A stretch of 64,000 nt of DNA from Streptomyces uncialis (lineage in GTDB: Bacteria; Actinomycetota; Actinomycetes; Streptomycetales; Streptomycetaceae), in contig NZ_LFBV01000012.1 in assembly GCF_001905345.1 (NCBI RefSeq), forward strand, positions 124,001-188,000. Direction: 5' to 3'. Each line of letters begins with the position of its first letter. Position 1 is the stretch's first letter. The notes under the pieces are model-generated. The model was not told the DNA's origin. It made no database searches and saw only the letters and a program-made list of their open reading frames with translations. Made by a program: the position numbers and the translations under genes. Below are positions 36,115-45,126 of the stretch, one piece after another.

Positions 36115-36391
36115 GAACAACCCCCAACCTGTGGACAACCCCCATCACCGAGCACATCCAGCCCACTCAGCCCCTCGCACCCGGCTCCTCACACCGGGCC
36201 CAGCCCCGGCCCCAAACCCGAGCCCTGCCGCCCTGGCCGACCCATTCCTCACGTCCGCACCCCAAGACCCAGCCCGGCTCCCCCGCACCCCGCACCCGCC
36301 TCCGCACCGACCGCACCCCCAGCCCTCGCCCCGGCCGGCCCAGCCCCACCCCGCGTCAGACCAACCCCACGCGTCCCCGGCGCCCCGCCCC

Positions 36392-37525
36392 TCACCCCAC
36401 CTCGGCCCCCCGCACGATCCGGGAGGCCCACCAGAGCCCCGTGACCTCCAGCGCGCCGCCCACCGCGAGGCACACCAAACCGGGACCGGTGTGCAGCAGC
36501 ACCCTCAGCGGCTCCGCCCCCAACGCCGCGCCGAGCAGCAGCCCCACCACGGGAAGGCCCGCGAGCATCACGGCGGTGGCCCGCGCACCCGCCAACTGCG
36601 CGCGCAGTTCGGCGCGCTGGTCCCGCTCGGCGCGCAAGGCTGCCTCCAGGCGCTCCAGTCCGGCGGCGAGCCCCGCGCCCTGGTCCACGGCCACCCGCCA
36701 GCACACGGCCAGTCCCACGAGCCCCTCCGCACCGGGCTCCCGGGCCGCCGCGGTGAGTTCGCCCGGCACGTCCCCGCCGAAGCGGGCCGCGGCGAGCACG
36801 GTGGTACGGGCCGCGCCGAGCCCGCCGTCCGGGGCGCGGGCAACCTCGGACAGGGCTTCGCCCGGGTGCCGTCCGGCGCGCATCTCACCGACCAGGGCGC
36901 CGCACAGGGCGATCACCTCGTCGGCCCGCCGGTCGCGTGCCGCCCGCTGAGCGCGGGCACGCAGCGCACGTCGCGTCACGGGCATGGCGGCCGCCCCGAG
37001 CAGCAACGGCAGCGGTGACCGCCCGGCGAGCGCGACCACGGCCCCCACAACCAGCACCCACACCTCGTGCCCGACCCGCCCCGCCACAACAGCCCCCCAC
37101 CGACGGACCGTCACACCTACCCGCCCACGCGCCGACCCACCGGACGCCCCACCCATCAGCACGCCGGGCGACCCACCGGCCAACCCACCGAGCGACCCAC
37201 CGAAAGCCCCACCGGCCAGCCCACCGAACGGCCCGCCGAAAGCCCCAGCAACCGTCCCACCAGGCCGAACCTCAGGCCGAACTCCGGACCGGGCCCCTGC
37301 CCGAACCCCATGCCAGGCACCCCGTCCACCACCCGGCGTCCGGTCCAGCAGATGCCCCAGGGCCCGGTCCAGGGGCTGGGTCGCCGGAGGCCGCACCGGC
37401 CGGGCCAGCACCGCCCGCAGCCGAGCCGCCCGGCTCGCTCGCGGGCCCCACGCCCAAGCCAGCCACACACCCGCCCCCGCGCAGCACGCCACCGCCGCCG
37501 CGACACACAGCGCCGCCGGGTTCAC
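36392..37525 (-). CDS. TadB-like inner membrane platform protein
   Basis: The 377-residue protein has an N-terminal membrane helix, a GspF-like domain (ADEVIALCGALVGEMRAGRHPGEALSEVA) and a C-terminal membrane region (ATAVMLAGLPVVGLLLGAALG). Between them is an uncommon Gly/Ala/Phe repeat (GGPFGGLAGGAFGGSLGGLAGG) of about 40 residues. GTG 37525 overlaps the tadA stop by four bases. The longer frame extending to 39604 is only a shadow of tadA and the CpaE-like gene. Confidence 0.82.
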   Translation of the reverse strand: MNPAALCVAAAVACCAGAGVWLAWAWGPRASRAARLRAVLARPVRPPATQPLDRALGHLLDRTPGGGRGAWHGVRAGARSGVRPEVRPGGTVAGAFGGPFGGLAGGAFGGSLGGLAGGSPGVLMGGASGGSARGRVGVTVRRWGAVVAGRVGHEVWVLVVGAVVALAGRSPLPLLLGAAAMPVTRRALRARAQRAARDRRADEVIALCGALVGEMRAGRHPGEALSEVARAPDGGLGAARTTVLAAARFGGDVPGELTAAAREPGAEGLVGLAVCWRVAVDQGAGLAAGLERLEAALRAERDQRAELRAQLAGARATAVMLAGLPVVGLLLGAALGAEPLRVLLHTGPGLVCLAVGGALEVTGLWWASRIVRGAEVG

Positions 37526-38682
37526 AGGGCGTCCCCGAGGCGGGCCCTCAGGCGTCGCCATCCGGTGTCGGGGGTGAACGCGTCGGGCCCCCAGCGCAGG
37601 GCGGGCACCGTCACGACCAGGCCGGAGGGGGCGCGTTCCAGGACCCGTACCTCGGCGACCCGTCGGCAGCCCTGACGGTCGCGTACGAGGTGCAGCACGA
37701 CCGCCACCGCCGCCGCGAGCTGGCTGTGCAGGGCCGCGCGGTCGAGTCCGGCGGCGGTGGCGAGGGCTTCGAGGCGGGCCGGTACGTCCGCCGCGGTGTT
37801 CGCGTGGACCGTGCCCGAGCCGCCCTCGTGGCCGGTGTTGAGCGCGGCGAGCAGGTCGAGGACCTCGGGGCCCCGGACCTCGCCGACGACAAGGCGGTCC
37901 GGTCGCATCCGCAGGGCCTGCCGCACCAGGTCCCGCAGGGTCACCAGCCCCGCGCCCTCCTGGTTGGCCGGGCGGGCCTCCAGCCGGACCACATGGGGAT
38001 GGTCGGGGCGCAGCTCCGCGGAGTCCTCGGCGAGGACGATGCGCTCGTCGGCCGCCACGAGGCCGAGGAGGGTGCTGAGCAGGGTGGTCTTGCCTGTGCC
38101 GGTGCCGCCGCTGATCAGGTAGGAGAGCCGGGCGTCCAGCAGGGCGCGCAGGAAGCGGTCGCCGCCCGGGGGCACCGTCCCGGCCGCGACGAGTTCGGTG
38201 AGGGTGAATGCCTGGGGGCGGGCGACCCGCAGGGACAGACAGGTGGAGCCGACGGCGACCGGCGGCAGCACCGCGTGCAGCCGAGTGCCGTCGGGAAGCC
38301 GGGCGTCGACCCAGGGGCGGGCGTCGTCGAGCCGGCGTCCGGCCGCCGCCGCCAGGCGTTGCGCGAGCCGGCGGACGGCGCCCGGGTCGGGGAAGGTGAT
38401 GTCGGTGAGCTGGAGGCCGCGGCCCCGGTCGGCCCATACGCGGTCGGGTGCCGAGACAAGCACGTCGGTGACCGCCGGGTCGGTGAGCAGGGAGTCCAGC
38501 GGCCCGGTGCCGACCAGCTCGGACCTGAGCCGCCTCGCCGTGCCGAGGACCTCGGCGTCCCCGAGGACGACGGACTGCGCCCGGAGCGCCTCGGCGACAT
38601 GTGCGGGCGTGGCTTCGAGGCCGCTGCGGGCGAGCCATTGCCGTACGCCGTCGAGCAGGCGCTCGCCGACCACCGCGGTCAT
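37522..38682 (-). CDS. TadA-like secretion ATPase
   Basis: A hexameric ATPase of the type II/IV secretion family that would power pilus assembly. The 386-residue protein has Walker A SGGTGTGKTTLLSTLLG near residue 195, an Asp box (IVLAEDSAELR), Walker B VVGEVRGPEVLDLLAALNTGHEG and the His box. It matches the helicase/secretion-neighbourhood ATPase group (Rv3659c-like). ATG 38682 overlaps the CpaE-like stop by four bases, and its own stop overlaps tadB, so translation is coupled. Confidence 0.92.
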   Translation of the reverse strand: MTAVVGERLLDGVRQWLARSGLEATPAHVAEALRAQSVVLGDAEVLGTARRLRSELVGTGPLDSLLTDPAVTDVLVSAPDRVWADRGRGLQLTDITFPDPGAVRRLAQRLAAAAGRRLDDARPWVDARLPDGTRLHAVLPPVAVGSTCLSLRVARPQAFTLTELVAAGTVPPGGDRFLRALLDARLSYLISGGTGTGKTTLLSTLLGLVAADERIVLAEDSAELRPDHPHVVRLEARPANQEGAGLVTLRDLVRQALRMRPDRLVVGEVRGPEVLDLLAALNTGHEGGSGTVHANTAADVPARLEALATAAGLDRAALHSQLAAAVAVVLHLVRDRQGCRRVAEVRVLERAPSGLVVTVPALRWGPDAFTPDTGWRRLRARLGDAL

Positions 38683-39911
38683 GACGTCGCTCCGTCCGGT
38701 CCGGGGACGAGCTGCTGCCAGAAGGCCGTGCCGAAGCGGGCGAGCGGGCCGCGCGGATCGTGCCCGGGTGGGCGGCCGGTGTCCTGGGCGGCCGGGAGCC
38801 CGAGGTCATGGGGCAGTTCGCCCGCGTAGGGCAGCCCGAGGAGCCGGGCGACCTCGGCGCCGTCGGGTACGCGGCCGGAGCGGTCGCGGCGGGCCGGGCG
38901 GACGACGGCCCGCAGGTCCCGCAGGACGGGCCGGACAACAGCGGCCGTCCGGCCCGCCGCGGCGACGGCGGGGAGGGTCGCGGGCACCACGAGCAGGGCC
39001 AGGTCGAGTTGGGCGAGGGCTTCCGAGGCGTTGTCGTCGGCGTGGCGCGGCAGATCCACGACGACGGAGCCACCGCCGCGGCGGGCGGCGGCGAGGACGG
39101 CGCGCACCGCCTGGGACGGGACGGGCACCGGCTCCCCGCGGTCCCAGCTGAGGACCCGAAGACCGTGCAGCGCGGGCAGCGCCTCCTCCAGGGCGCCGCC
39201 GCCGACCCGCCCCCGTGATCCGGCGAAGGCGGGCCAGCGCAGGCCCTCGGCCTCCTCCGCGCCGAGCATGACGTCCAGCCCGCAGCCGATCGGGTCGGCG
39301 TCGACCAGCAGGGTGCGGCGCCCGGCCCGGGCGGAGGTGAGCGCGAGGGCGCAGGCGAGGGTGGAGGCTCCGGCACCGCCGCTGCCGCCGAGGACGCCGA
39401 CGGTGAGGGCGGGGCGCCCGGCGCCTTCGGCGACGTCCGCGATCCGGTCGACCAACCATTTCTCGCCATCCGGGAGGACGAGCGCGTGATCGGCGCCGAC
39501 CTCGACCGCGTGCCGCCACAGCTCCGGGGACTCCGGGGCCCGGCTGACCAGGACCACTCCGCGCCTGCGGCCGGAGCCCCGCAGCCGGGCCGCCGCGTCG
39601 TCACCGACGATGACGAGCGGCGCGCTCTCCCAGCGGTCGCGGTCCGGCGGGCCGTGCCGTACCTGAGCCCTCGCCCCGGCCGCGGCGCACAGCCTCAGCA
39701 GGTCGTCGAGCAGCGCGCCGTCCTCCGTGAGGATCAGTGGGCCGACGGGCTCCACCGGGGCGGCGTCCGCTCCTCGGCGCCCGACCGCCCGGGTCCCGCC
39801 GGCGGCCTCGGGCCGGGTCCGCCCCGGATGCCCGGGACGGGCCCGGGGGCCGCTCCGGGGCGGCCCCGCCCGCTCCCCGTCCGCCCCGCGCCGGGCGACG
39901 ATGTCCTTCAC
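38679..39911 (-). CDS. CpaE/Ssd-like ParA-family protein
   Basis: After a receiver-like N-terminal domain (PLILTEDGALLDDLLRLCAAAGA), the MinD/ParA ATPase domain shows the deviant P-loop GGSGGAGASTLACALA, with Ala in place of the first Lys region, VDADPIGCGLD, and the VVVDLPRHAD strand. The homologues are CpaE of Tad loci and the mycobacterial septum-site protein Ssd (Rv3660c). It would localise the pilus machinery or influence septation. GTG 39911 is used, with GGAG and GGGGG upstream. The open frame reaches 40181 but the extra 90 residues have no family character. Confidence 0.82.
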   Translation of the reverse strand: MKDIVARRGADGERAGPPRSGPRARPGHPGRTRPEAAGGTRAVGRRGADAAPVEPVGPLILTEDGALLDDLLRLCAAAGARAQVRHGPPDRDRWESAPLVIVGDDAAARLRGSGRRRGVVLVSRAPESPELWRHAVEVGADHALVLPDGEKWLVDRIADVAEGAGRPALTVGVLGGSGGAGASTLACALALTSARAGRRTLLVDADPIGCGLDVMLGAEEAEGLRWPAFAGSRGRVGGGALEEALPALHGLRVLSWDRGEPVPVPSQAVRAVLAAARRGGGSVVVDLPRHADDNASEALAQLDLALLVVPATLPAVAAAGRTAAVVRPVLRDLRAVVRPARRDRSGRVPDGAEVARLLGLPYAGELPHDLGLPAAQDTGRPPGHDPRGPLARFGTAFWQQLVPGPDGATS

Positions 39912-40210
39912 GATCTCCAGCCCCCTCGATCCGTCCGTGGTTCCGCGCGTCCCCGGGTTCCTGATGAACCCGCGAATCCCGAACGTGGAGTTCCGTTCCC
40001 GGTGATACGTCGGGCCATCGGAATCCGGCCAGCAGAACCACCGTGAACGAACCGTCCGAACTCCATGAGCGGATCGCGCTGCAATCACGATGCGCCGATC
40101 CGGAAAATCATGTGGATCTTGGTCGAATACCGTGGACAAGAGGGCTCTTGTGGATATCTCCATCACCCGAACAGGTGACACCGCAAAGCTTTCCCCAGCG
40201 CAGCAAGATC

Positions 40211-40225
40211 GTTACTCTGCGTAAC
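40211..40225. promoter_or_regulatory. Palindrome GTTAC-N5-GTAAC
   Basis: Five-base perfect arms around TCTGC form a dimer-sized site in the AT-rich part of the divergent gap. The binding protein is unknown to me. Confidence 0.45.
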
Positions 40226-40312
40226 ATTTTCGGGGAGGGTTGCGCGGGCCGAGAAGAGCGGCCGAAGGGCGCGAGGGTCGGAAAGGTGCGGACCAAACCG
40301 GTCCGGACATGC

Positions 40313-40378
40313 GACGACCCCCGCCGGGGGGGAGAGCGGGGGTCGTCCCCACGGCCGACTCGGGGGGGGTGGAGTCGG
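40313..40378. terminator. Two tandem hairpins with poly-G loops
   Basis: The first has a 12-bp perfect stem (GACGACCCCCGC, 40313-40324 with 40336-40347). The second has a 7-bp stem (CCGACTC, 40355-40361 with 40372-40378). Both loops contain seven or eight consecutive G residues. They are 7 bases apart and end about 105 bases before the HAD start. They could be a terminator pair or a folded 5' leader of the HAD mRNA. Confidence 0.6.
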
Positions 40379-40482
40379 ACCGGGTTAGCACGGTCGCGAA
40401 CGATCCGTGACTTCCATGGTGTACCCGAAGGCCTTCTCAGGCAAACCCACACGCCGGAGCTTACGCCGAATGGTGGGCGCCT

Positions 40483-41316
40483 ATGCTCGGGCTCGTGGAA
40501 AACCACTCGCTGCCCCGCACGGCCGCCTTCTTTGACCTGGACAAGACGGTCATTGCGAAGTCGAGCGCGCTCACCTTCAGCAAGTCCTTCTATCACGGTG
40601 GCCTGATCAACCGGCGGGCCGTACTGCGTACCGCCTACGCCCAGTTCGTGTTCCTCGCGGGCGGCGCCGACCACGACCAGATGGAGCGCATGCGGGAGTA
40701 CCTGTCCGCGCTCTGCCGGGGGTGGAACGTGCAGCAGGTCAAGGAGATCGTCGCCGAGACCCTGCACGACCTCATCGACCCGATCATCTACGACGAGGCC
40801 GCCTCCCTCATCGAGGAGCACCACACCGCCGGACGGGACGTCGTGATCGTCTCCACCTCCGGCTCGGAGGTGGTGGAGCCGATCGGTGAACTGCTCGGCG
40901 CGGACCGCGTGGTGGCCACCCGGCTGGTCGTCGGTGACGACGGCTGCTTCACCGGCGAGGTCGAGTACTACGCGTACGGCCCCACCAAGGCGGAGGCGAT
41001 CAAGGACCTGGCGCGGACGGAGGGTTACGACCTCGCGCGCTGCTACGCGTACAGCGACTCCATGACGGATCTGCCGATGCTCCGGTCCGTCGGCCATCCG
41101 CACGCCGTCAACCCGGACCGCGCGCTGCGCCGCGAGGCCCTGGCCCGGGACTGGCCGATTCTCGACTTCCACCGGCCCGTACGGCTCAAGCAGCGCCTCC
41201 CCGCCCTGAAGGTCCCGCCCCGCCCGGCGCTGGTCGCCGCGGCGGCGGTCGGAGCGGCGGCGGCCACGGCCGGACTGGTCTGGTACGCCAGCAGACGGCG
41301 CCCCGTACCGAGCTGA
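40483..41316 (+). CDS. HAD-IB family phosphatase (SerB-like) with C-terminal membrane anchor
   Basis: The 277-residue protein has HAD motif I FFDLDKTVIAKSS (nucleophile Asp), motif II VIVSTSGSE, a conserved Lys in GPTKAEAIKD and motif III YAYSDSMTDLPML. It belongs to the HAD-IB hydrolase group related to phosphoserine phosphatase; substrates for this branch are not defined. The C-terminus ends in a hydrophobic helix (ALVAAAAVGAAAATAGLVWYA) and a basic tail, suggesting a membrane anchor. The homologue in M. tuberculosis (Rv3661) has the same place next to the CpaE-like gene. Confidence 0.88.
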   Translation: MLGLVENHSLPRTAAFFDLDKTVIAKSSALTFSKSFYHGGLINRRAVLRTAYAQFVFLAGGADHDQMERMREYLSALCRGWNVQQVKEIVAETLHDLIDPIIYDEAASLIEEHHTAGRDVVIVSTSGSEVVEPIGELLGADRVVATRLVVGDDGCFTGEVEYYAYGPTKAEAIKDLARTEGYDLARCYAYSDSMTDLPMLRSVGHPHAVNPDRALRREALARDWPILDFHRPVRLKQRLPALKVPPRPALVAAAAVGAAAATAGLVWYASRRRPVPS

Positions 41317-41825
41317 CCAGGGCGGCACTGGAGCGGAATCAGGGCGGACCACCGCCGGGCCCGCCTCTGGACGCACTCCCGGGCCCCCCTCACCACCTGT
41401 CCGCTTGACCCTTGTTTGAACCTAAAAGTAAAGAAGTGCGGCGTGGGGTTCCGCTTCTTTCCGGACAGGAGTACAAAGGAATCAACGGCCCGCGAGACCA
41501 AGGACATCCGAGAGGATCACCTTTGACTCAACCAGGCCCCACGGACCGCGCATGAACACCAGGCACCCACGCGACGTCGACCCGTCGAATACGGGCCAGC
41601 CGCACCAGGAACGGGCAGAGCCCCCGGCCTGATGGGCAATACATCGAGGACGCTTGGTATCCAGGTGAACATGCCAGCGGCGGTACGGAATCCGTACCGC
41701 CGCAACCATGTCCAGGCCCCGGGCCCGTCCACCGCCGCGGCCTCGCGCCCAGCGCGCACACTGACCACCGGACGCACGGGCCGACAGCCTCACGGTCGAG
41801 CCGGAGCCCCCGGACCGCGTCGGCG
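41317..41825. other. Convergent gap with a 27-bp palindrome
   Basis: The 509 bases between the HAD and Fic-like genes contain an AT-rich stretch at 41400-41500 and an imperfect hairpin around 41426-41457 (AAAGAAG...CTTCTTT) that could terminate the HAD transcript. At 41677-41703 lies a near-perfect 27-bp palindrome (arm GCGGCGGTACGGA, one central base), suited to end the leftward Fic-like transcript. Only a 26-codon ATG frame at 41551, without a ribosome site, is present. I do not call it a gene. Confidence 0.5.
41677..41703 (-). terminator. 27-bp palindrome downstream of the Fic-like gene
   Basis: Thirteen-base perfect arms surround a single central A. It lies about 120 bases past the leftward gene's stop. 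With almost no loop it would form a cruciform more readily than an RNA hairpin, so an operator role is also possible. Confidence 0.5.
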
Positions 41826-42653
41826 TCAGGCGGCGCCCCGCTGCATCGCCTCGCACACCGCGGTCGACTCCCGCGCTCCCAGCTCGACCGAACGGCCGCA
41901 GTGCGCGATCCACCGGGCCACCCCGTCCGGCGTACCGGTCGCATAGCCCGCCAGGGCCGCCGCGTAGGCCGCGCGCCCCTGCTCCGCGTGGCCGACCTCC
42001 GCCGGACAGACCGACTTGGGGTCCAGCCCGCTGCCGATCAGGACGATCCGCTCGGCCGCCCGCGCCACGATCCCGTTGTACGAGCCGAAGGGCCGCAGCG
42101 CGAGCAGTTCACCGTGCACCACCGCGGCGGTCACCAGGGCCGGTGCCGAGCCCCCCGCGACGACCAGCGCGGACAGCCCCTCCAGCCGCGCGGCGACCTC
42201 GTCGGCACCGGGCAGCGGCAGCTCGATCAGCGGCTCGTCCACCGGCTCGCCCTGCTGACGGGGACGCCCCACGCGCTCCCCGCGGTCGGCGGCGGCCACC
42301 AGATGCAGCCGGGCCAGCACCCGCAGCGGCGACTGCCGCCAGACGGAGAGGAGTTGCCCCGCCTCGGCCGTCAGCCGCAGGGCCGCGCCGACCGTGAGGG
42401 CCTCGTCGTCCGCGCCGAAGTCGCTGCGCCTGCGGACCTCCTCCAGCGCCCAGTCCGCCCCGGACAGGGCCGCCGAGCCGCGCGCACCGCGCAACGCGGC
42501 CTCCGAGGTGACCTCGTTGCTGCGCCTGCGCATGACGCGGTGCCCGTAGACCCGGTCCACCGCCTTGCGTACCGCGGCCACCGAGTCGGGCACCCCGGGC
42601 AGCGTGCCCAGCGCGACGAGCGGATCGGCGGACGCACCTGACGTACTACTCAT
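41826..42653 (-). CDS. Fic/Doc-like protein with degenerate active site (Rv3662c type)
   Basis: The 275-residue protein is mostly helical. Residues about 175-215 include AAVVHGELLALRPFGSYNGIVARAA, which aligns with the Fic motif HPFxxGNGRxxR but has Arg for the catalytic His and YNG for GNG, so AMP-transfer activity is doubtful. S. coelicolor and M. tuberculosis carry homologues next to the HAD gene; some are annotated as oxidoreductase without basis I can see. ATG 42653 is used because coding character begins there, and the frame open to 43157 overlaps the ParA-like gene. Confidence 0.65.
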   Translation of the reverse strand: MSSTSGASADPLVALGTLPGVPDSVAAVRKAVDRVYGHRVMRRRSNEVTSEAALRGARGSAALSGADWALEEVRRRSDFGADDEALTVGAALRLTAEAGQLLSVWRQSPLRVLARLHLVAAADRGERVGRPRQQGEPVDEPLIELPLPGADEVAARLEGLSALVVAGGSAPALVTAAVVHGELLALRPFGSYNGIVARAAERIVLIGSGLDPKSVCPAEVGHAEQGRAAYAAALAGYATGTPDGVARWIAHCGRSVELGARESTAVCEAMQRGAA

Positions 42654-42774
42654 GGGTACGACCCTACGCACCCGCCGGCTCACCCACACGCGCCGGGGCG
42701 ACGCCCCACGAAGGAGTGGTCTTCTCCACGTCGGCGGCCCCGGGGGGCACGGAGGGCCACTAGGCTTACTGAAC

Positions 42775-43761
42775 ATGAAAATTGCTTTCGTTGGGAAGGG
42801 CGGCAGCGGCAAGACCACCCTGTCGTCCCTCTTCGTGCGGCACCTCGCGGCCACCGGCGCGCCGGTCGTCGCGGTGGACGCCGACATCAACCAGCACCTG
42901 GGGGCCGCCCTCGGCCTCGACGACGAGACCTCGGCGCGGCTGCCCGCCCTGGGCGAACGTCTCGCGTTCATCAAGGAGTACCTGCGGGGCTCCAACCCGC
43001 GTATCGCCTCCGTCGACACGATGATCAAGACCACCCCGCCCGGGGAGGGATCGCGGCTGCTGCGCATCCGTGAGAACAATCCGGTGTACGACGCGTGCGC
43101 GCGTCCCGTGGAACTCGACGGCGCCACCGCGCGTTTGATGGTCACGGGGCCGTTCACCGAGGCGGACCTGGGGGTGTCCTGCTACCACTCCAAGACGGGC
43201 GCCGTGGAGCTGTGCCTGAACCACCTGGTCGACGGCCGCGACGAGTACATGGTGGTCGACATGACGGCGGGGTCCGACTCCTTCGCGTCCGGCATGTTCA
43301 CCCGCTTCGACATGACGTTCCTGGTGGCCGAACCGACCCGTAAGGGTGTGTCCGTCTACCGCCAGTACAAGGAGTACGCGCGGGACTTCGGCATCGCCCT
43401 GCGCGTCGTGGGCAACAAGGTCCAGGGCCAGGACGATCTGGACTTCCTGCGCGAGGAGGTCGGCGACGACCTCATCGCCACCGTGGGGCACTCGGACTGG
43501 GTGCGGGCCATGGAGAAGGGCCGCCCGCTCGCGTTCGCCCGGCTGGAGGACGGCAACCGCGCCACCCTGCGCACCCTTCAGGCGGCGGCCGACGCCATGT
43601 ACGAGCACCGGGACTGGGACCGCTACACCCGGCAGATGGTGCAGTTCCACCTCAAGAACGCCCGCTCCTGGGGCAACGAGCGCACCGGGGGCGACCTCGC
43701 CTCCCAGGTGGACCCCGCGTTCGTGCTGCGCGAGCAGCCGGTGGCGGCCCAGCCCGCCTGA
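42775..43761 (+). CDS. ParA/CooC-like ATPase
   Basis: The 328-residue protein begins MKIAFVGKGGSGKTTLSSLF, a deviant P-loop typical of the SIMIBI class (CooC, MinD, ParA). Other motifs are AVDADINQHLG and the YMVVDMTAGSDSF switch region, plus VGNKVQ. CooC-like proteins insert nickel into enzymes or act in maturation, but the client here is unknown. ATG 42775 is chosen because it starts the conserved domain; the open frame reaches back to 42565. It is divergent from the Fic-like gene with a 121-base gap. Confidence 0.82.
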   Translation: MKIAFVGKGGSGKTTLSSLFVRHLAATGAPVVAVDADINQHLGAALGLDDETSARLPALGERLAFIKEYLRGSNPRIASVDTMIKTTPPGEGSRLLRIRENNPVYDACARPVELDGATARLMVTGPFTEADLGVSCYHSKTGAVELCLNHLVDGRDEYMVVDMTAGSDSFASGMFTRFDMTFLVAEPTRKGVSVYRQYKEYARDFGIALRVVGNKVQGQDDLDFLREEVGDDLIATVGHSDWVRAMEKGRPLAFARLEDGNRATLRTLQAAADAMYEHRDWDRYTRQMVQFHLKNARSWGNERTGGDLASQVDPAFVLREQPVAAQPA

Positions 43762-43854
43762 CCGCGGGCCCGCGCCGCCGGGTCCCGGCAGGACATGGAC
43801 GTCCCCCACACCCGGGCACGCGGTGCGGGGGACGTCAGGGCCGGTGTCCGGGGG

Positions 43855-45126
43855 TCAGCGCTGTCCGGCGGCCGGGGCTCCCGGTACGCCCTTGGGAGCC
43901 GGTGCGGGGCGGGCGGAGAGATAGGCCGGCCAGCCGCCCTTGGGCTCCTGGCCGACCTTCAGCGCGCGGAGCTTGTCGAGGACCGCCGGGTCCTGGGCGT
44001 CGAGCCAGTCGGCGAGCTGACGGAAGGACACACAGCGCACGTCCTTCTTGTTGCACACACTCTCGATGGTCTCCTCGATGGCACGCATATAGGTGCCGCC
44101 GTTCCAGGACTCGAAGTGGTTGCCGATGATCAGCGGCGCGCGGTTGCCGTTGTAGGCGCGGTCGAAGCCCTGGAGCAGACCGTCACGCATCTGGTCGCCC
44201 CAGTACTCATGCATGTCCGGGTCGCCCTGGGAGACCGTGCCGGACTGGTTGACCATGAAGTTGTAGTCCATGGTCAGCGTCTCGAACGAGCGACCGGGGA
44301 CGGGGACGAGCTGCATGGACAGATCCCACAGCCGGTCCTTCTTCTTCGGCCAGACCTGGTCGTTGACCCCGCTGGTGTCGTAGCGGAAGCCCATCTCACG
44401 GGCGGCCTGCATGAAGTTCTTCTGGCCTTCGAGACAGGGGGTGCGGGCGCCGATGAGTTCCTTGTCGTAGTCGAAGGGCAGCGGCTCGGCGTCCTTCAGC
44501 CCGGTGTTGCCCTTCCAGGACTTCACGAACGACTTGGCCTGTGTGATCTCGCTCTTCCACTCCTCCACGGACCACTGGCCGACGCCACCGGCGCTGCCGC
44601 AGAAGTGCCCGTTGAAGTGGGTGCCCACCTCATTGCCCTCCAGCCAGGCGCCCCGCAGCTGTTCGGCGGTCTCCTTCACACCGGCGACGTCGTTGAAGCC
44701 GATGTCGGAGCTGCCCGCGTTGTGCTGCGGCGGGTCGTACTGGGACCGCTTGTCCTCGGGGAGCATGTACACCCCGCTGAGGAAATAGGTCATGGTGGCG
44801 TTGTTGGCCTTCGCCACCTTCCTGAAGTGCGAGAAGAGCCGCTGACTGTCCTCGCCCGCGCCGTCCCAGGAGAACACGACGAACTGCGGTGGACGCTGCC
44901 CCGGCGCGAGCCGTTCGGCGCGCGGCTGCTTGGGCTGTGTGCCGGTGAAGGCGGTGGAACCGTCGCCGATCAGCCGGACCGCGTTCTTGGGCGCGGCGGC
45001 CGGGGACGGTTTCTTCTCCGTGCCGCCTCGCTTGCTCGGCCCGCCGTCGGACGAGCAGCCGGACACGGCCATGGCGCAGGCCGCGGTCACGGCGAGGCCC
45101 GCGGCGATCCTCTGGGTGGCGGCCAT
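43855..45126 (-). CDS. Polysaccharide-deacetylase-like secreted lipoprotein
   Basis: A signal peptide ends in the lipobox MAVSGC (about residue 24), so the protein is an extracellular lipoprotein of 423 residues. The catalytic part resembles NodB-type deacetylases: the Asp motif FVVFSWDGAGED replaces TFDDGP, and the metal histidines are probably in EVGTHFNGHF. The GARTPCLEGQKNFMQ segment resembles the R-x-P motif. A natural substrate could be cell-wall or extracellular polysaccharide. It ends 93 bases from the ParA-like gene and is divergent from the carbonic anhydrase gene. Confidence 0.72.
   Translation of the reverse strand: MAATQRIAAGLAVTAACAMAVSGCSSDGGPSKRGGTEKKPSPAAAPKNAVRLIGDGSTAFTGTQPKQPRAERLAPGQRPPQFVVFSWDGAGEDSQRLFSHFRKVAKANNATMTYFLSGVYMLPEDKRSQYDPPQHNAGSSDIGFNDVAGVKETAEQLRGAWLEGNEVGTHFNGHFCGSAGGVGQWSVEEWKSEITQAKSFVKSWKGNTGLKDAEPLPFDYDKELIGARTPCLEGQKNFMQAAREMGFRYDTSGVNDQVWPKKKDRLWDLSMQLVPVPGRSFETLTMDYNFMVNQSGTVSQGDPDMHEYWGDQMRDGLLQGFDRAYNGNRAPLIIGNHFESWNGGTYMRAIEETIESVCNKKDVRCVSFRQLADWLDAQDPAVLDKLRALKVGQEPKGGWPAYLSARPAPAPKGVPGAPAAGQR

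Larger units (their letters stand above)
39912..40482. promoter_or_regulatory. Divergent promoter region of the Tad operon and HAD gene
   Basis: The 571-base gap is partly AT-rich (40040-40230), as expected for promoters. It holds a 15-bp palindrome GTTACTCTGCGTAAC (40211-40225) and, nearer the HAD gene, two consecutive hairpins whose loops are runs of G. No gene is seen. The Tad operon promoter should lie left of about 40200. Confidence 0.6.

Noticed and set aside
37526..39604. Upstream extension of the TadB frame
   Set aside because: It overlaps tadA and the CpaE-like gene completely; the GTGA junction at 37522-37525 gives the real start.
41551..41631. A 26-codon ATG frame between the HAD and Fic-like genes
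   Set aside because: No ribosome site and no coding bias; too short to support.
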